A DNA stretch of 64,000 nucleotides from Priapulus caudatus (GCF_000485595.1 NW_014577201.1:126482-190481), one strand, 5' to 3'; counted from the first letter of the stretch, positions 11,110 to 22,140 are shown. Translations and numbers: made by a program. Notes: generated by a model not told the origin, from the letters alone.

Positions 11110-11155
11110 TATCGACCGGAACATGGTGACGCTTTGGTGCACAATATACGACGAG
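11110..11155 (+). CDS. KCNAB: Kv-beta exon resembling GTWVTFGGQ-x-x-DE, with apparent indels
   Basis: The sequence GGAACATGGTGACGCTTTGG and the following CACAATATACGACGAG precede a strong donor (GAG then GTAAGC). In the family a 38-base exon coding GTWVTFGGQITDE sits at this position. Here GTW, VT, an FG-type segment and Y-D-E are all recognisable but fall in different frames, as if a G and an A were missing from short homopolymers and one C were added. The donor phase (0) matches the next exon. In AKR proteins this segment follows the first strand of the barrel and helps bind NADPH. The acceptor is uncertain; the nearest AG is at 11108-11109. The indels could be assembly error or real decay. 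Confidence 0.5.
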
Positions 11156-11560
11156 GTAAGCAGAGCTCAACACACCGCAAGACTAACTGGTGATACGCGC
11201 GATGAACAAGGCTAGAAAAAGAGAGCGCATGTTATAATCACTCACACTCATTACTAAAAATCTACACGCACAGCCGCGGCAGCCATCATGCCCTGCCAGC
11301 TTATCGAGTAAATAGGCACATGAGTGAATTTGCTACGTGTTTGATAATTTAATGTAACCCCGATTGGGCTTCGCGGCCACGGAGATGACTATTATACGTT
11401 ACAATTGTAAGCTAAACGGGTCCGCACAGCACGTGCTTGGTGAGGACTTCATCAAACGTTCAACGGCCCTCGAGCTAGTCTATCAGTATGTAGATTGAAG
11501 TAACATGTTAGATTACGAGTGTAAACTATAGCATAAATGCGTACGCATGCTGCTTTAGTA
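11156..11560. other. Intron, nothing recognised
   Basis: No repeat or coding signal noted in this interval between two Kv-beta exons. Confidence 0.4.
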
Positions 11561-11562
11561 AT

Positions 11563-11865
11563 TATACTCAATATGCACACACAAACACCAACACACCACA
11601 CACACACACATCACACACACACCACACACACACACACACACACGAAGCACCAGCACACCCACACACACAGACAGACACACACAGCACAACACACACACAC
11701 ACAACACAGACACACACAAACACACACACACACACACACAGCACACTTACACTTCCGAGTGTGGCTTCGCCGAAACCATCGAGCACACGTCATCCGCACG
11801 ATATCATATATAATATATGATATATATACTATAATAATATATATATATATATATATTATATATAT
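11563..11865. repeat. Imperfect (CA)n tract and (AT)n tract
   Basis: CA-rich from about 11574 to 11750 with many irregular interruptions (TCACAC, CCACAC), then an AT-alternating segment at about 11800-11865. The His/Thr-rich and Cys/Val-rich open frames are artefacts. Confidence 0.92.
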
Positions 11866-12203
11866 GAGTGTGCGTGGTGTGTTCGTGCGTGCATGAGGTA
11901 CGTATTTACGGCGCGTGTTTAACCTGCAGGCGTGTGTGAGATTGATAATGATGTTGACTGCTGGCAGGAGTACACAACGCGTCATGCGGGCAATCTTACC
12001 TTTTATATAGGTCATTAATATGTATTACGCTGAAGCCCCACCCTGCATTTAACATATGCGGTTAACATAATATTACAATGTTTTGAAAATTGCCATTAAT
12101 TCTGGAATCACGCGGCAAAATCTAAAGAGCACGTGTATATAGTTTAGGCAAATGGTCCGCCGTGACAGTGACTCCGCGTGACCGTTGGAGCATCTCCTTG
12201 CAG

Positions 12204-12290
12204 GCTGAGACAGAGGACATTCTCAAGCTTTGCTTCGAGCAGCGCGCATCACATATTCGACCCACGGCCGAGTGTACGCAACAGGGAAAG
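12204..12290 (+). CDS. KCNAB: Kv-beta exon carrying the FDTAEVY region, frame disrupted
   Basis: A clean acceptor (CTCCTTGCAG) opens a frame reading AETEDILKLCFEQ, matching the family helix 'DE-MAEQLMTLAYDNG'. The downstream DNA spells TTCGAC, then ACGGCCGAG, then TGTACGCAACAGGGAAAG: FD, TAE and (V)YATGK of the conserved FDTAEVYAAGK motif, but each in a different frame. Asp and Tyr of this motif are two of the four AKR catalytic residues (Asp, Tyr, Lys, Asn). Two readings are possible. Either the locus is intact and the assembly has about three indels here, with the exon ending at 12290 before a GC-type donor (GCGAGA), whose phase fits the next exon. Or the open frame is real, runs to a GTAAGA donor after 12329, also in phase, and the enzyme has lost both residues. 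Confidence 0.55.
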
Positions 12291-12329
12291 GCGAGAACAG
12301 AGAATGACTTGCGTTTTGCGTTAGCCAGT

Positions 12330-12550
12330 AAGATAATACTTCTAAGCCTTCCTACCTTTTAATACTAATAGCCAAGTTAAATCGTGTCATGCGCCATTGC
12401 TGACGCTTAGATTAATGTGTTATAGCGCATGCGCGAGCAGGAGGCGAGTTTTTCGACAATTTGCTATAAGCACACGATACCCGCGTCAACCAACGCGTGC
12501 ATATTCAAGAATCAACACAGGCATCATATAGTTATAGTAGTTGTAGGCTC
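12330..12550. other. Intron, nothing recognised
   Basis: Short non-coding stretch before a microsatellite cluster. Confidence 0.4.
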
Positions 12551-12552
12551 CT

Positions 12553-12553
12553 G

Positions 12554-12613
<60 letters not shown>

Positions 12614-12800
12614 CCCTCCCCCCCCCACACAGACCATCTCCGTCTCTACCTTACTATTCTTATCCCGGTCTCTCTCTCTCTCTCTCGCTCTCTATCTATC
12701 TATTTATCTATCTATCTATTTATCTATCTATCTTCCGATTGATCGATTGATCTATCTATCTATATGTCTATTTGTCTGTCTGTCTGTCTGTCCACCTCTC
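12553..12800. repeat. (CT)n, (TATC)n and (TGTC)n microsatellite cluster
   Basis: CT repeats at 12553-12612, a C-rich joint, CT again near 12670, then CTAT/TTAT and TCTG tetranucleotides to about 12792. Confidence 0.93.
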
Positions 12801-14177
12801 TCATTGTTATGTACAATCTTCACGCTATCCTTCTTGTCTGTATAGTCTCCAGTCTGTAGGCGATATAGCGAGGCTAAACGTGTAGGATAATCAATGTACA
12901 TACAAAATTAAGGTACCACGAGACAGATATCAAGTTGCACCTTCGCAAACCCCCTCGTGCTTATTTGCCATTATTCCTCTCCTAATGATCCATTAAGCCA
13001 TGATTGCTTGCGCCCGACGTGTGTATTGTATTAAAGCAGCACTCGAGGAAGCAGATCGTCGTCTCTCGTGCGCGTTACACGCTCTACGTCGCAGTGCTTG
13101 CCTATCTCTCTGTGTCGTCGTCTCCTATACACATTACTAAATCTGCTACATCGCGTACCGTCGCAGCCATGGCGGCCTTGCGGGGCTTGTAATCGATCCA
13201 AACGACGTCTGCGCTAGGACTGAACGAAAGGGAAATATACAAGCGCACGACGAGAAGCTAGGATGAGGCGTGTATCGAGACAATTCAGCTCTTCCTTTTC
13301 ACATATGTGTCAATATATCATCGTATGTTGAAAAGAAAGCAATACGAAAGCGCCGATGATCGCGAAGGTATCGCAGTCACAGTGATATATATAGCGATGC
13401 GTATAGATCCAATGCAAAAACCGACCCCTGCCTTTAAAAGATCTGCATCTTGCACACGTCTGCATTTTATGATGGCAGAATCTTCGCGCGATGATGAGGT
13501 AGTGTAATAAATTGGAGTGATTACTTGAATATCTATCGTTACGTTACAGTGTGGTAACAAGCGCCGGTCTATGCTTGGCCGTACGGAGATCTCTTTTGCC
13601 TCACCAGCACGCGACGTCTTCGATTTAGCCCCTCCTCGGCGCAATCCTAACGATTTCATTACGGAATTAATCACCGGAATTACCCGCAGCAGCCTCACAC
13701 TCCATCTACAAATGTTTACCCAGTAATCGACGGAACCTCGCAGATATGTATATGGGGACTCGGTAATCGATGCTCCGTTACCTAACGTTCCCATGATACA
13801 ATCTGCTCGACAGGTGTGTTAGCAGAATGTGTGATGAAGAAGCACGATCGTTGCCATAGCTCAAAGCCCAGTTAGCAATATCAGACGCCCCTCGCGTATT
13901 ACAGATAGCGCAGCGTGTCTGGTCCTTGATAGGACTCCCTAGGAAGTCCCGAAACCCAGTGTTCCTGGGTTCTCCTTGCACATACACTGTGTTGTGCCGT
14001 AGTAACAGGCAGCAGAAAGCGAGGGGTGCAATCGCGACAATCATCATGTCTACTTTAACAAGTGTATGCACACGTGTGGACGAGGTAATGATGCGGGCGA
14101 CGATAGCGCGCCCGTCACTCGCCATGAGTGCAGCCATTGATCCTACGTTACCGCGCAAGTTACGTCCACTGATATAA
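12801..14177. other. Intron; open frames without recognisable product
   Basis: Minus-strand frames of 126 (13778-14158) and 158 (13318-13794) codons are the longest. Neither shows a known domain, both overlap plus-strand frames of comparable quality, and no convincing splice sites frame them. I do not call them genes. Confidence 0.35.
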
Positions 14178-14267
<90 letters not shown>

Positions 14268-14268
14268 A

Positions 14269-14349
<81 letters not shown>

Positions 14350-14392
14350 GTCTATTTGTCTATCTGTCTATCTGTCTATCTATCTATCTATC

Positions 14393-14445
<53 letters not shown>

Positions 14446-14470
14446 CTCTCTCTCTATATATATATATTTA
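14178..14470. repeat. (CTAT)n microsatellite, about 70 units
   Basis: Nearly pure CTAT repeats with one TAATAT break near 14267, some CTGT/TTGT variants at about 14346-14378, and CT/AT tails. Confidence 0.96.
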
Positions 14471-15470
14471 TATATCAGTGGCTACGTCTCGCGCTCGCCT
14501 AGACAATCGGCAGCCCGGATCTCGCGCGAAGCGCGAAAAACGCCGCGTAGCGGCACACTAACACAACAACGCTGCACTCATTGAATAGCAATTTTAACAG
14601 GTTTACTATATAGCAAGTATGCGGGAAGTTGGCTGAGTTGAGCAGTTTTGGCGATTGCACGACGGGTTTGACTACCCACGTAGCTAAACATTTCCTAGAA
14701 ATGTTCTTGGTTCGCTACTCGGCACGCTTGGTTTGCTGTAAAAAACGGAGTTGAATTTTTTTGTGCCAGCGACTAGTTCAGGCCCCCATATCAGTGTAGT
14801 ACATATGGCGTGCGACAGATGGCGCAACGAGGCTATATGCATAGCGTTTCGCTAGGACTTTACCTGCAGACGGCTCGGCCGGCTATAACCTAGATTGCTC
14901 CCCGGTCGACAGTTCCACACGCTACACTTACTAACTTTAGTGTAGCGAAGGATACTTGCCGGAGTGAAGGTGGCGAACGGGTACCAGTCTAGCTATAACC
15001 CCGCAAACTCCATCCAGCGCCCGTTCGTACACTCTCGTAGTTTCTACGAGGTTAGTTTAGCTCTAGGGTACTAGTACTAGAGCTAATTAGTTTATCTAGT
15101 ACTGCCCCGTGTCCGATCCCCCGCTGCCGCTGGAACATAGGTGTTTGTTTACGTTTGGTGTACATTGGTCGGCAATTGATGGCGTACCAACGCTGATCCA
15201 GGCATCCGTACTGTGATAATATGGGAAAATGTACGATTTTGAGCGATGTCGCAATAGCCGCAGTTAAAGCGCCGGGCCACTGGCGCGAACGTAGATGGTT
15301 CAATCCCCGGATTGGTAAAATATTTTCCCTCATTTATTTATCGCTGCCGGTTTTCATTATAACGTTTTTTCATTACACCTTCTACAATGTTCGTGCGTCT
15401 ATCATGCCTCTATCGTCTATGCGTCTATCATGCGTCTATAATGTTCGTCTTTTCTAACTATGTCGAATTA
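14471..15470. other. Intron, nothing recognised
   Basis: Mixed-composition sequence. Short open frames on both strands (for example 15221-15457 plus) resemble no known family. Confidence 0.35.
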
Positions 15471-15473
15471 TGG

Positions 15474-15625
15474 GATACTAACTCTGAGTTACTCTGAGTC
15501 TTGCTCTGAGTTAACTCTGAGTTACTTAACTCAGGATTTAATCCATGTTTATAAAACCCAAATTTAACTCGGAGTTTACTAACTCAGAGTTAGTGAGTTT
15601 AACCACTCAGGGTCAGGGTTAAAGT
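15474..15625. repeat. Cluster of ACTCTGAGTTA repeats in both orientations
   Basis: The motif ACTCTGAGTTA and its complement TAACTCNGAGTTA recur at least six times. The block begins with ACTCTGAGTTA tandem copies and ends in the opposite sense (AACTCAGAGTTAGTGAGTTTA), giving an inverted-repeat outline of about 150 bases. This could be an old MITE. Confidence 0.6.
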
Positions 15626-15647
15626 TAATCCACGACTGTGGAACCGG

Positions 15648-15722
15648 GTCCAGGATACCACTGCCACAATCAAACTGCATGCAGTGCCCTTTCGCACACT
15701 CAAGATACCACTGCCACAATGC
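15648..15722. repeat. Direct repeat ATACCACTGCCACAAT x2
   Basis: Two identical 16-base copies (about 15655 and 15705) 50 bases apart. Confidence 0.85.
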
Positions 15723-15725
15723 TAG

Positions 15726-16470
15726 CACTATTTTTAAAGTGGGCGGAGCTCGGGGGAAATCCAGCAAATGGAGATTCGTAAACAGCGTATGATTTGAAAG
15801 AGGTAAATTGGCGTACAATCCGCGTACTATTTCGTATCACTATTTTATCAAATTTTTCATGAAATAACGGTCGGATTTTTAATATCTTTTCAACTTTCAT
15901 ACACAACAGTTATACATTTTCCGGCGGTCATATATGCGCCGTTCAGCAATATAAGTCCAACTACGCGTGACAAATGTCATCCAAATCTATCATATTAAGG
16001 AAGTTGGCGATTGTGTGCACAACATCACGTTACATGAAGAACTTCAGGCAAAACAACGTCGCCGACATCTTCAACATGACGGCTGTCGACAGTTCCCTTC
16101 AACACGACGTAGGTACTGCTGTCATGACGTTCTGTAGCAGCACAGAGCAGAGCAATACGCAGAGGAATGAGTTCGATGTTACGAATAGCCACATAATGCG
16201 CATACTCTCTCGTACAACATCCTCAACCATTTCTTCATGCAATCATGGTGCGATCTCTCTGATGTTCACATATCAAGTGTTACATAGGACAGGCGTCATG
16301 GGGTGCTGTACAACTTATAGTGGAAACGCCTAAGACCACACGGAAATGAAACCACCGCGAAATCAAAAGCTTTGCTCTCGCCCCCCTCCATCTGTACGAC
16401 CCCACATCTAAGTCGCGAGTTACTCCCACGTTCCAAATCTCTGCCCTCTGTGTCCCCCGCTAAGGTTCCG
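15726..16470. other. Intron with a 119-codon plus-strand frame of unknown meaning
   Basis: The frame 15974-16333 (plus) begins with an ATG and is open for 119 codons, but it has no recognised domain and no obvious splice or polyadenylation context. It is more likely chance or transposon debris than a gene. Confidence 0.25.
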
Positions 16471-16477
16471 GACTGTT

Positions 16478-16542
16478 CGCTGGCAGCTATGGATCCGTGC
16501 GCCGACCTATGCATTCTGCGCACGGATCCATAGCTGCCAGCG
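16478..16542. repeat. Perfect 25-bp stem, 15-base loop hairpin
   Basis: The arm CGCTGGCAGCTATGGATCCG (16478-16497) continues to 16502 and is followed after 15 bases by its exact complement at 16518-16542. A perfect stem of this length with a short loop could fold as RNA or cruciform. Whether it is transcribed is unknown. Confidence 0.92.
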
Positions 16543-17075
16543 CTGCATACTGTCGTAGGACGTTCTCGCGGTCGCGTGCGCCTTGCCGCGGAACTGCGCG
16601 CAAGATCCGTGCTCAACGGTTAGGATCAACACCTACTTTCGGCAACACTTCTTTGGTATCCCGTCTCATCTGGACGTGATGCGGCCATGATGCCGAGGCT
16701 CGCCGAGGATTGACACTTTGTGTCTTTCAATCACAGTCTATACCGCACCTCCTTATTATAACTTCTAGGTATAATACCAGTAGAGCATGGAATCGCCGAT
16801 CTCAAGAACTAGGGCATTCTGCTAGGCTAGAATGGTTACCTACGATAGAGTTTGGCACAAATACGAAAATAACACGCTGTTTAGCGCACTGCGCTAGGTC
16901 TTTCTGTTGCATTTTCGCATCTCCGTAAACAGAATAAGCCCCGCCTTCTTCGTTGATGGACATAAATGGGGCGTGACCGACGTTACCGGTTCCTGTACCT
17001 ACCGTTTTTCGCCGACCTATTTACTTTTCGTGAATAATGAAATGCCCGGCCGATGCATTTCTCACCGAAGAGGGA
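16543..17075. other. Intron, nothing recognised
   Basis: No repeat family or coding signal assigned. Confidence 0.35.
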
Positions 17076-17160
17076 NNNNNNNNNNGAGAGAGGGAGAGAG
17101 GGAGAGAGGGAGAGAGGGAGAGAGGGAGAGAGGGATGGATGGATGGATGGATAGATAGAT
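17076..17160. repeat. Assembly gap (10 N) in a GAGAGAGG/(GGAT)n tract
   Basis: Ten Ns at 17076-17085 are followed by GAGAGAGG repeats and GGAT/GATA units. A noisy copy of this junction recurs at about 23480-23610, where it is preceded by kilobases of GGAT/GACA sequence, which suggests that the gap hides a long tract. Confidence 0.9.
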
Positions 17161-17245
17161 AATAAAGCAACATTTTTGTGAGATGTGTATCTAATATATG
17201 TCGTTGTATGTATTATATCATTTCTTACTCTGATTCGTAGTGCAG

Positions 17246-17330
17246 AGATAGTGCTCGGAAACACATTGAAGAAGAAAGAATGGAGGAGATCAAGTTACAT
17301 AGTAACAACGAAGATCTACTGGGGCGGAAG
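17246..17330 (+). CDS. KCNAB: Kv-beta exon: [10 protein letters not shown]...[10 protein letters not shown]
   Basis: After an acceptor (GTGCAG) the exon codes [19 protein letters not shown] and TTKIYWGG, ending two bases into the next codon at an AAG/GTCAGT donor. This matches the family segment '[27 protein letters not shown]' over its whole length. The Lys in the TTK motif is the catalytic lysine of the AKR tetrad, on the barrel strand lining the NADPH site. In vertebrates this region is usually split between two exons at WR/RS; here it is one. The exon is clean, with no frame disruption. A damaged copy lies at 23698-23782. Confidence 0.9.
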
Positions 17331-17880
17331 GTCAGTACGCAGCGATATACAGCACTGATATTCTCATGTGGTGATGGCCACGCTCTACACAATGCGATAA
17401 TTAACCTGGCGTTTTCCAGTGCGAGTTTTTTAAATCCGTGGCCTTTGAGACCTTGCGTAGACGCCGTGCGTACAATGAACTCGCGGGCATTCTAGCAGCG
17501 ACGTTCAATGCTTTGCTTGGCTTCATTCGAGTGGCCAACTATGCGTACCATAATCCGATTGCTTTAAATTGTCTCCGTTACTTTGTGTCGCCTACGCAAT
17601 TTGTAAATTATTGTCACGCGAGAAACATCCGGCTATTTATTATTTTAAAATTGTATTTTCTATCTGGTTGCTTTTGTGTGCATTTTCGTTCTTTTATGCT
17701 CGTGTAGGTATGTGTTGCGCGTTCGATTTACGCGTTGCTCGTATGCTATTAGATTAGAGGACGAACACATAGAGACTCGTTGAGACGGCACTAATTATTT
17801 GCGAGCAAGTGTATTGATTAGATCTAGGCAAGCATTCAGTACACATTTATAGCCGGTATGTAGGCGCCCGTACATGGCAC
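17331..17880. other. Intron, nothing recognised
   Basis: Intronic sequence between Kv-beta exons; its noisy copy occurs at about 23783-24330. Confidence 0.5.
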
Positions 17881-17884
17881 AAGC

Positions 17885-18065
17885 AACGTAAACCGTTTCA
17901 ATAATAAAATAATGGTCAATAAATGCAAGTTGAACTTAACTTAATTACTACCAAGGTTTCAATGTTTATATACTCTATATCGCCAATTACTTTCACGTAA
18001 ATGCGGGTTGAATGTTCCTCTGCAACACACAGTCTCAACACACGCAAGCTTGTGTGCACGAACTA
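17885..18065. mobile_element. Second, inverted member of the 7860-8117 MITE family
   Basis: Shares an AATAATAAAATAATGG-type terminal block with the first member and, in inverted orientation, the segment around TTCCTCTGCAACACACAGTC flanked by a CACGTAAATGC block. A noisy third copy at about 24340-24540 is part of the duplicated segment, not an independent insertion. Confidence 0.6.
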
Positions 18066-18350
18066 TGACAGAAAAATAAAGCATGTGGGAAAGAGTGAGC
18101 ACCAAATCCAGCCTGGCGCGCGCTAGTTTAATACCGTACCAAATTTGTAGTCAGTACGGGGTAAGAGAGTACATCATAAACACTAAAACCTAGGTACTAA
18201 GCAGAATTTGTGTTTATTTACCATCAGTTTATTATTAAAACGGGTCAAGTACGTGTGGTACAGGATAGGAACGGCAACGTCATAGAGAGCGCATTAACTT
18301 CTACTTCATGCGTGCAGACATCAACGTATAACGTAGTGAACATTTTTCAG

Positions 18351-18394
18351 TGCGGAGACAGAGAAGGGACTATCACGCAAGCACATCATCGAAG
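18351..18394 (+). CDS. KCNAB: Kv-beta exon: AETEKGLSRKHIIE
   Basis: A 44-base exon after TTTTTCAG codes AETEKGLSRKHIIE plus one base, and ends at a GTATTT donor. It matches the family segment 'KAETERGLSRKHIIEG' and supplies the third base of the split codon from the previous exon, giving WGG-S-AETEKGLSRKHIIE-G. Length and phases are typical of this small exon in animal Kv-beta genes. The damaged copy is at 24813-24857. Confidence 0.92.
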
Positions 18395-18939
18395 GTATTT
18401 ACACGTGATAAACGAAAGTGGACATTGCGCTGTTGTCTTCGCGGCCGAGAAGTAACGGTGTCATAATGAACCACGTCTAGTGTGGGACTCAACGCAGTAT
18501 TCATGTACGAGTCGCATATGTACCCACTGTACTGTCTAGCTCGATGTATGTGTGGAAACTGCGCTATGTCACGATAGTAATTCATATACAAATGCTTGTA
18601 TCATCTAAATCTAAAATTGTTAGAATGTTTCCTTATGGCATTTGCGTTGACGCCTTGGCATAGTATATCAATATGATATGAGAAATGAATAAGAATGTGA
18701 ATAATGAATAACTGTGACTATTGTTTTACAGTAGTTCACTATCTGAAAATAATATGCACAGCACTTCAGCTGCACAGCATGCACAGCACAATATGCACAG
18801 CAGTTTCAGTAGTCCAGCGTACCTATATGACTTTTCGATTTAATATACAACTCAATACTCGCAGCAATATATGTTCGCCTCACGCTATATGTAACCTGGC
18901 GACATTCTGGTACTTATACGATGTTGTGGAAGATCTTAG
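18395..18939. other. Intron, nothing recognised
   Basis: Contains a short GCACAGCA/TGCACAGCAC repeat near 18750-18800 only. Confidence 0.45.
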
Positions 18940-19205
18940 CAGTGGCCCATCTAGAAGAGGTTGGGAGTTGCAACCCCCCCCCCCCAGTTCAGCCACTGAC
19001 TAATGTTATCAGGAGTGAATAATAATATATTATTAATAGATTATTAATGTCGATTATATAGATTATATATTATATATTATTATTTACTTCTGATGCTATG
19101 ATACTAGTAAAATGGGGACCCCCTAGCACCGCGTGCCTTTGGTACGCCTTCACTCAAATATCCCCCACTCCCACCCCCGTCTCCTGAAAGCTAGATCCGG
19201 CCCTG
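18940..19205. mobile_element. hAT-like MITE, about 266 bp
   Basis: Begins CAGTGGCCCATCTAGAAG and ends AAGCTAGATCCGGCCCTG; the ends are imperfect inverted repeats of the CAGnGnCnGATCTAG type common in hAT-like elements. The interior includes a C14 run, a CCACTGACTAATGTTATC segment and a CTAGCACCGCGTGCC segment that recur in the element at 44731-44978. No exact 8-bp target duplication was seen. Confidence 0.65.
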
Positions 19206-19263
19206 CTCAGGTATGTTGTAGCCTTGCGACGGGATGTATAAAGCTACGCTGTCACTTCTGCAG

Positions 19264-19350
19264 GATTGCGTGCTTCACTGGAGCGACTACAACTGGAATA
19301 CGTCGACGTCGTGTTCGCAAATAGACCCGATCCCTACACCCCAATGGAAG
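19264..19350 (+). CDS. KCNAB: Kv-beta exon: [28 protein letters not shown]
   Basis: After a CTTCTGCAG acceptor the exon codes [20 protein letters not shown] followed by PYTPME, ending in phase 1 at a GTATAC donor. This is one of the most conserved pieces of Kv-beta, almost identical to the vertebrate sequence. The Asn in VVFANRPD is the fourth AKR catalytic residue. Phase in (one base from the previous exon) and out (one base before the next GAG codon) both fit the chain. A frame-broken copy lies at 25707-25789. Confidence 0.96.
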
Positions 19351-19362
19351 GTATACTGTTAT

Positions 19363-19500
19363 TATCGTCATCATCATCATCAACATCATCATCATCGTCT
19401 TCGTTGTTGTTATCGTCGTCGTTGTCCTACATTTCGTTGTTGGCAATGTGGTTTATAATAATAATATTATTAATAATAATAACAATAACAACAACAACAA
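19363..19500. repeat. (TCA)n/(TCG)n and (AAT)n/(AAC)n tracts
   Basis: Imperfect trinucleotide repeats immediately downstream of the exon donor. Confidence 0.9.
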
Positions 19501-20040
19501 CGCAAGTATCCCGTCTCATCTGGATATTCGACGAAAGGCTGCCACACACGTGGCATGCAGAAAGTTATCCGAGGCTGCAAACGCTGATGCTGGTGGCGCC
19601 GATGTGGTAAAAACGATAAACGCAGTGATTTTACGCTTACGGTTGTTTGTTGCTACTATTTTTGTTATACATAATGAAATAATATACAATATATGTTATA
19701 CAATATAATACAATATAACATATATATTGTACAATACAATACAATACAATACGTACAATACAATACAATACAGTATAATACAATATAATACAATATATGT
19801 TATACAAATATACATATTATATTTGTTTGTTATACCGTTATATGCCGCTTTCTTGCAGTTGTTATTAGAAACTATGTTAAATTGGTGACTGACTTTTGTT
19901 GCCCAGGTAAATTTAATTGGATGGTTACAGAGCGTAAATTTAATATAAATTTTCTAATAACAGAGAGCGCGTGTTAGATCTATGGGCCATATAATCTCCA
20001 AATCCGCCGACACTGGGATATAGTAAGATAGGAGAAAGAC
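19501..20040. other. Intron with (ATACA)n-like tract at about 19680-19800
   Basis: Pentanucleotide AATAC/ATACA repeats and related TATACAAT variants; otherwise nothing recognised. Confidence 0.7.
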
Positions 20041-20175
20041 GCGCGGACGGACGGACGGACGGACGCACGCACGGATGGCAGGACAGACAGACTGACGGAC
20101 GGACGGACGAACAAACGGACGGACGAACGGACGGACAGTTAAATAGATGGGTGGATGGATTAATGGATGGATAAG
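20041..20175. repeat. (GGAC)n and (GGAT)n tract
   Basis: GGACGGAC units with GCAC/GAAC variants, then GGATGGAT. Confidence 0.9.
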
Positions 20176-20880
20176 CAGAGTATTATTTAGCCGCTAGCTT
20201 GCAAATAAATCATTGTCGACAGATATGCCCGCAAGCAATTCTATTGTGAAATGCCAACCAAACATGCTGGGTGTTGAATAGGGCAAAATCCATCAAATTG
20301 CATGGGTTTATACATCTAAATAGATTCCAGACTAGATAGATTGCAGATTCCTACATGTTTCATTCTATATTACAAGCTCAGCATTTATAGATGTAGCTGG
20401 GATTTCTAGAGCTGGCGTGGCCCTCTCTCATGTCATCGTAGATTCGTAGCGCTCGCTTCATTATTTTGGTTCCTTCACTCGTCTCGTTGTAATATCGTCA
20501 CATTCGGTTATTTTCTCTTTATAAGCGCGGAGGCGTATCGGTCTTGAAGAACTACTACTCTATTTATCTGTCAAATTAATTCCTACGTGTGCGCCATCTT
20601 TGTTGTACTCTAGATCCCCGATGGACGGTCGTCGCTGTCCTTCCCCTGTTCGCGCTCCTTATATAACACTCCTTTCTTTCATTTTATGAGCACGGTAGCT
20701 CTCTCGTGGACATTCCATAAAAGTCTGAGACCATTTGATTTTCAACGCAGAATTGTCCACATATTATATAAATAGACGCTATATAAATAACGATTATAAG
20801 GGGATAACTAACGAGATAAATATAAATTGTTTTTCTCTTCTCTTACCTTTTCGTAAGTGTACGCGTGCACGCTATTCAAT
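20176..20880. other. Intron, nothing recognised
   Basis: No repeat family or coding signal assigned. Confidence 0.4.
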
Positions 20881-20983
20881 ATGTGCATATATAGGGAGAT
20901 AACGAGATGGACGGCCGGACAGACGGACGAACGAATAGACAGACGGCGGACAAGGACACAGACAGACAGACAGACAGACAGGC

Positions 20984-21076
<93 letters not shown>

Positions 21077-21364
21077 CACAAACAAACAGGCAGATAAACA
21101 CACAAACAAACAGACAGACAAACACACAAGCAAACAGACAGACAAACACACACAACAAACTGACAGATAGACAGATAGACAATGAACAGATAGATAGATA
21201 GATTGCTAAATAGAAACAAAAGAAAAAGAAGAAGAAAGAAAGATAGAAGGAAGAAAGGAAGGATGGATGGATGGATGGATGGATGGATAGATGGATAGAT
21301 CGATCGTTTGATAGATAGATAGATAGATAAATAGATCGATCGTTTGATAGATAGATAGATAGAC

Positions 21365-21403
<39 letters not shown>

Positions 21404-22140
21404 AATAGGATAGTATAATAGAAGATAGATAATAGAGACTGGATGGATATGGATCGACTGGATTGATGCGTATGATTGGATGATGGACTGAGATGATGTT
21501 GATGATGGATGATAAATGAAGGATGAGGATAATCGATGATCGGAAGATTGATAGGACGACTGGATGGATTGATGGATAGATGATGGATGGATGATGATCT
21601 GATGATTGATGATTGATTCGATTGATGAGTGATGATTGATTGAATGATTGATTATGATTGATTGATTAGATGGATTGGATGGATTAGGTGATGGAGGATG
21701 ATTGGATGGATGAAGGATGAGGATGGGATGGTGGATGGATGGATGATGGCTCTGGATGGATGGATGATGGTGATGATGGAGTGATGATGATGGAGGATGG
21801 AATGGATCGATGGATGATGGAGTGATCGATGGAGGATTCATGATGGATGGATGGAAGAGAATGATGGATGATGATGGATGCGACGTTGGATGATAGGATG
21901 GAATGAGGATTGGATGATGGATGACTGGAATGGATGATGGATGATGGGAGGAGGGAGTCCGGAGGAGCGGAGGGAGGCGAGAAGAGAGAGAACGAGAAGA
22001 GAGAGACGAAGAGAGAGAGAGAGAGAGAGAAGATAGAGAGAGAGAGAGAAGAGAGAGAAGGAAAGGAGGAGGAGGGAGGATGGGAGGAGGGAGGGAGGAG
22101 GGAGGGAGGGGAGGGAGGAGGAGGGAGGGAAGGAAGGAGC
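20881..22140. repeat. Long low-complexity block: (GACA)n, (AAAC)n, (GGAT)n, (GATA)n, GA-rich
   Basis: Order: GACA repeats (20958-21072), AAACACAC variants, GAAA-rich, GGAT/GATA, degenerate GATGATTG-type sequence from 21440, then GGGAGGA-rich to 22140. The very long Ser/Pro/Ile/His open frames on the minus strand reflect this composition and are not proteins. Confidence 0.93.

Noticed and set aside
13318-14158. Two minus-strand frames of 158 and 126 codons
   Set aside because: No motif, no splice framing, and comparable frames on the other strand.
14178-14470. Regular CTAT array considered as a CRISPR-like array
   Set aside because: A simple 4-base microsatellite with no spacers, in a eukaryotic genome.
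15974-16333. 119-codon plus-strand frame; the minus strand vaguely resembles a Harbinger-type HN motif
   Set aside because: The resemblance is a few residues only, in a frame with stops.
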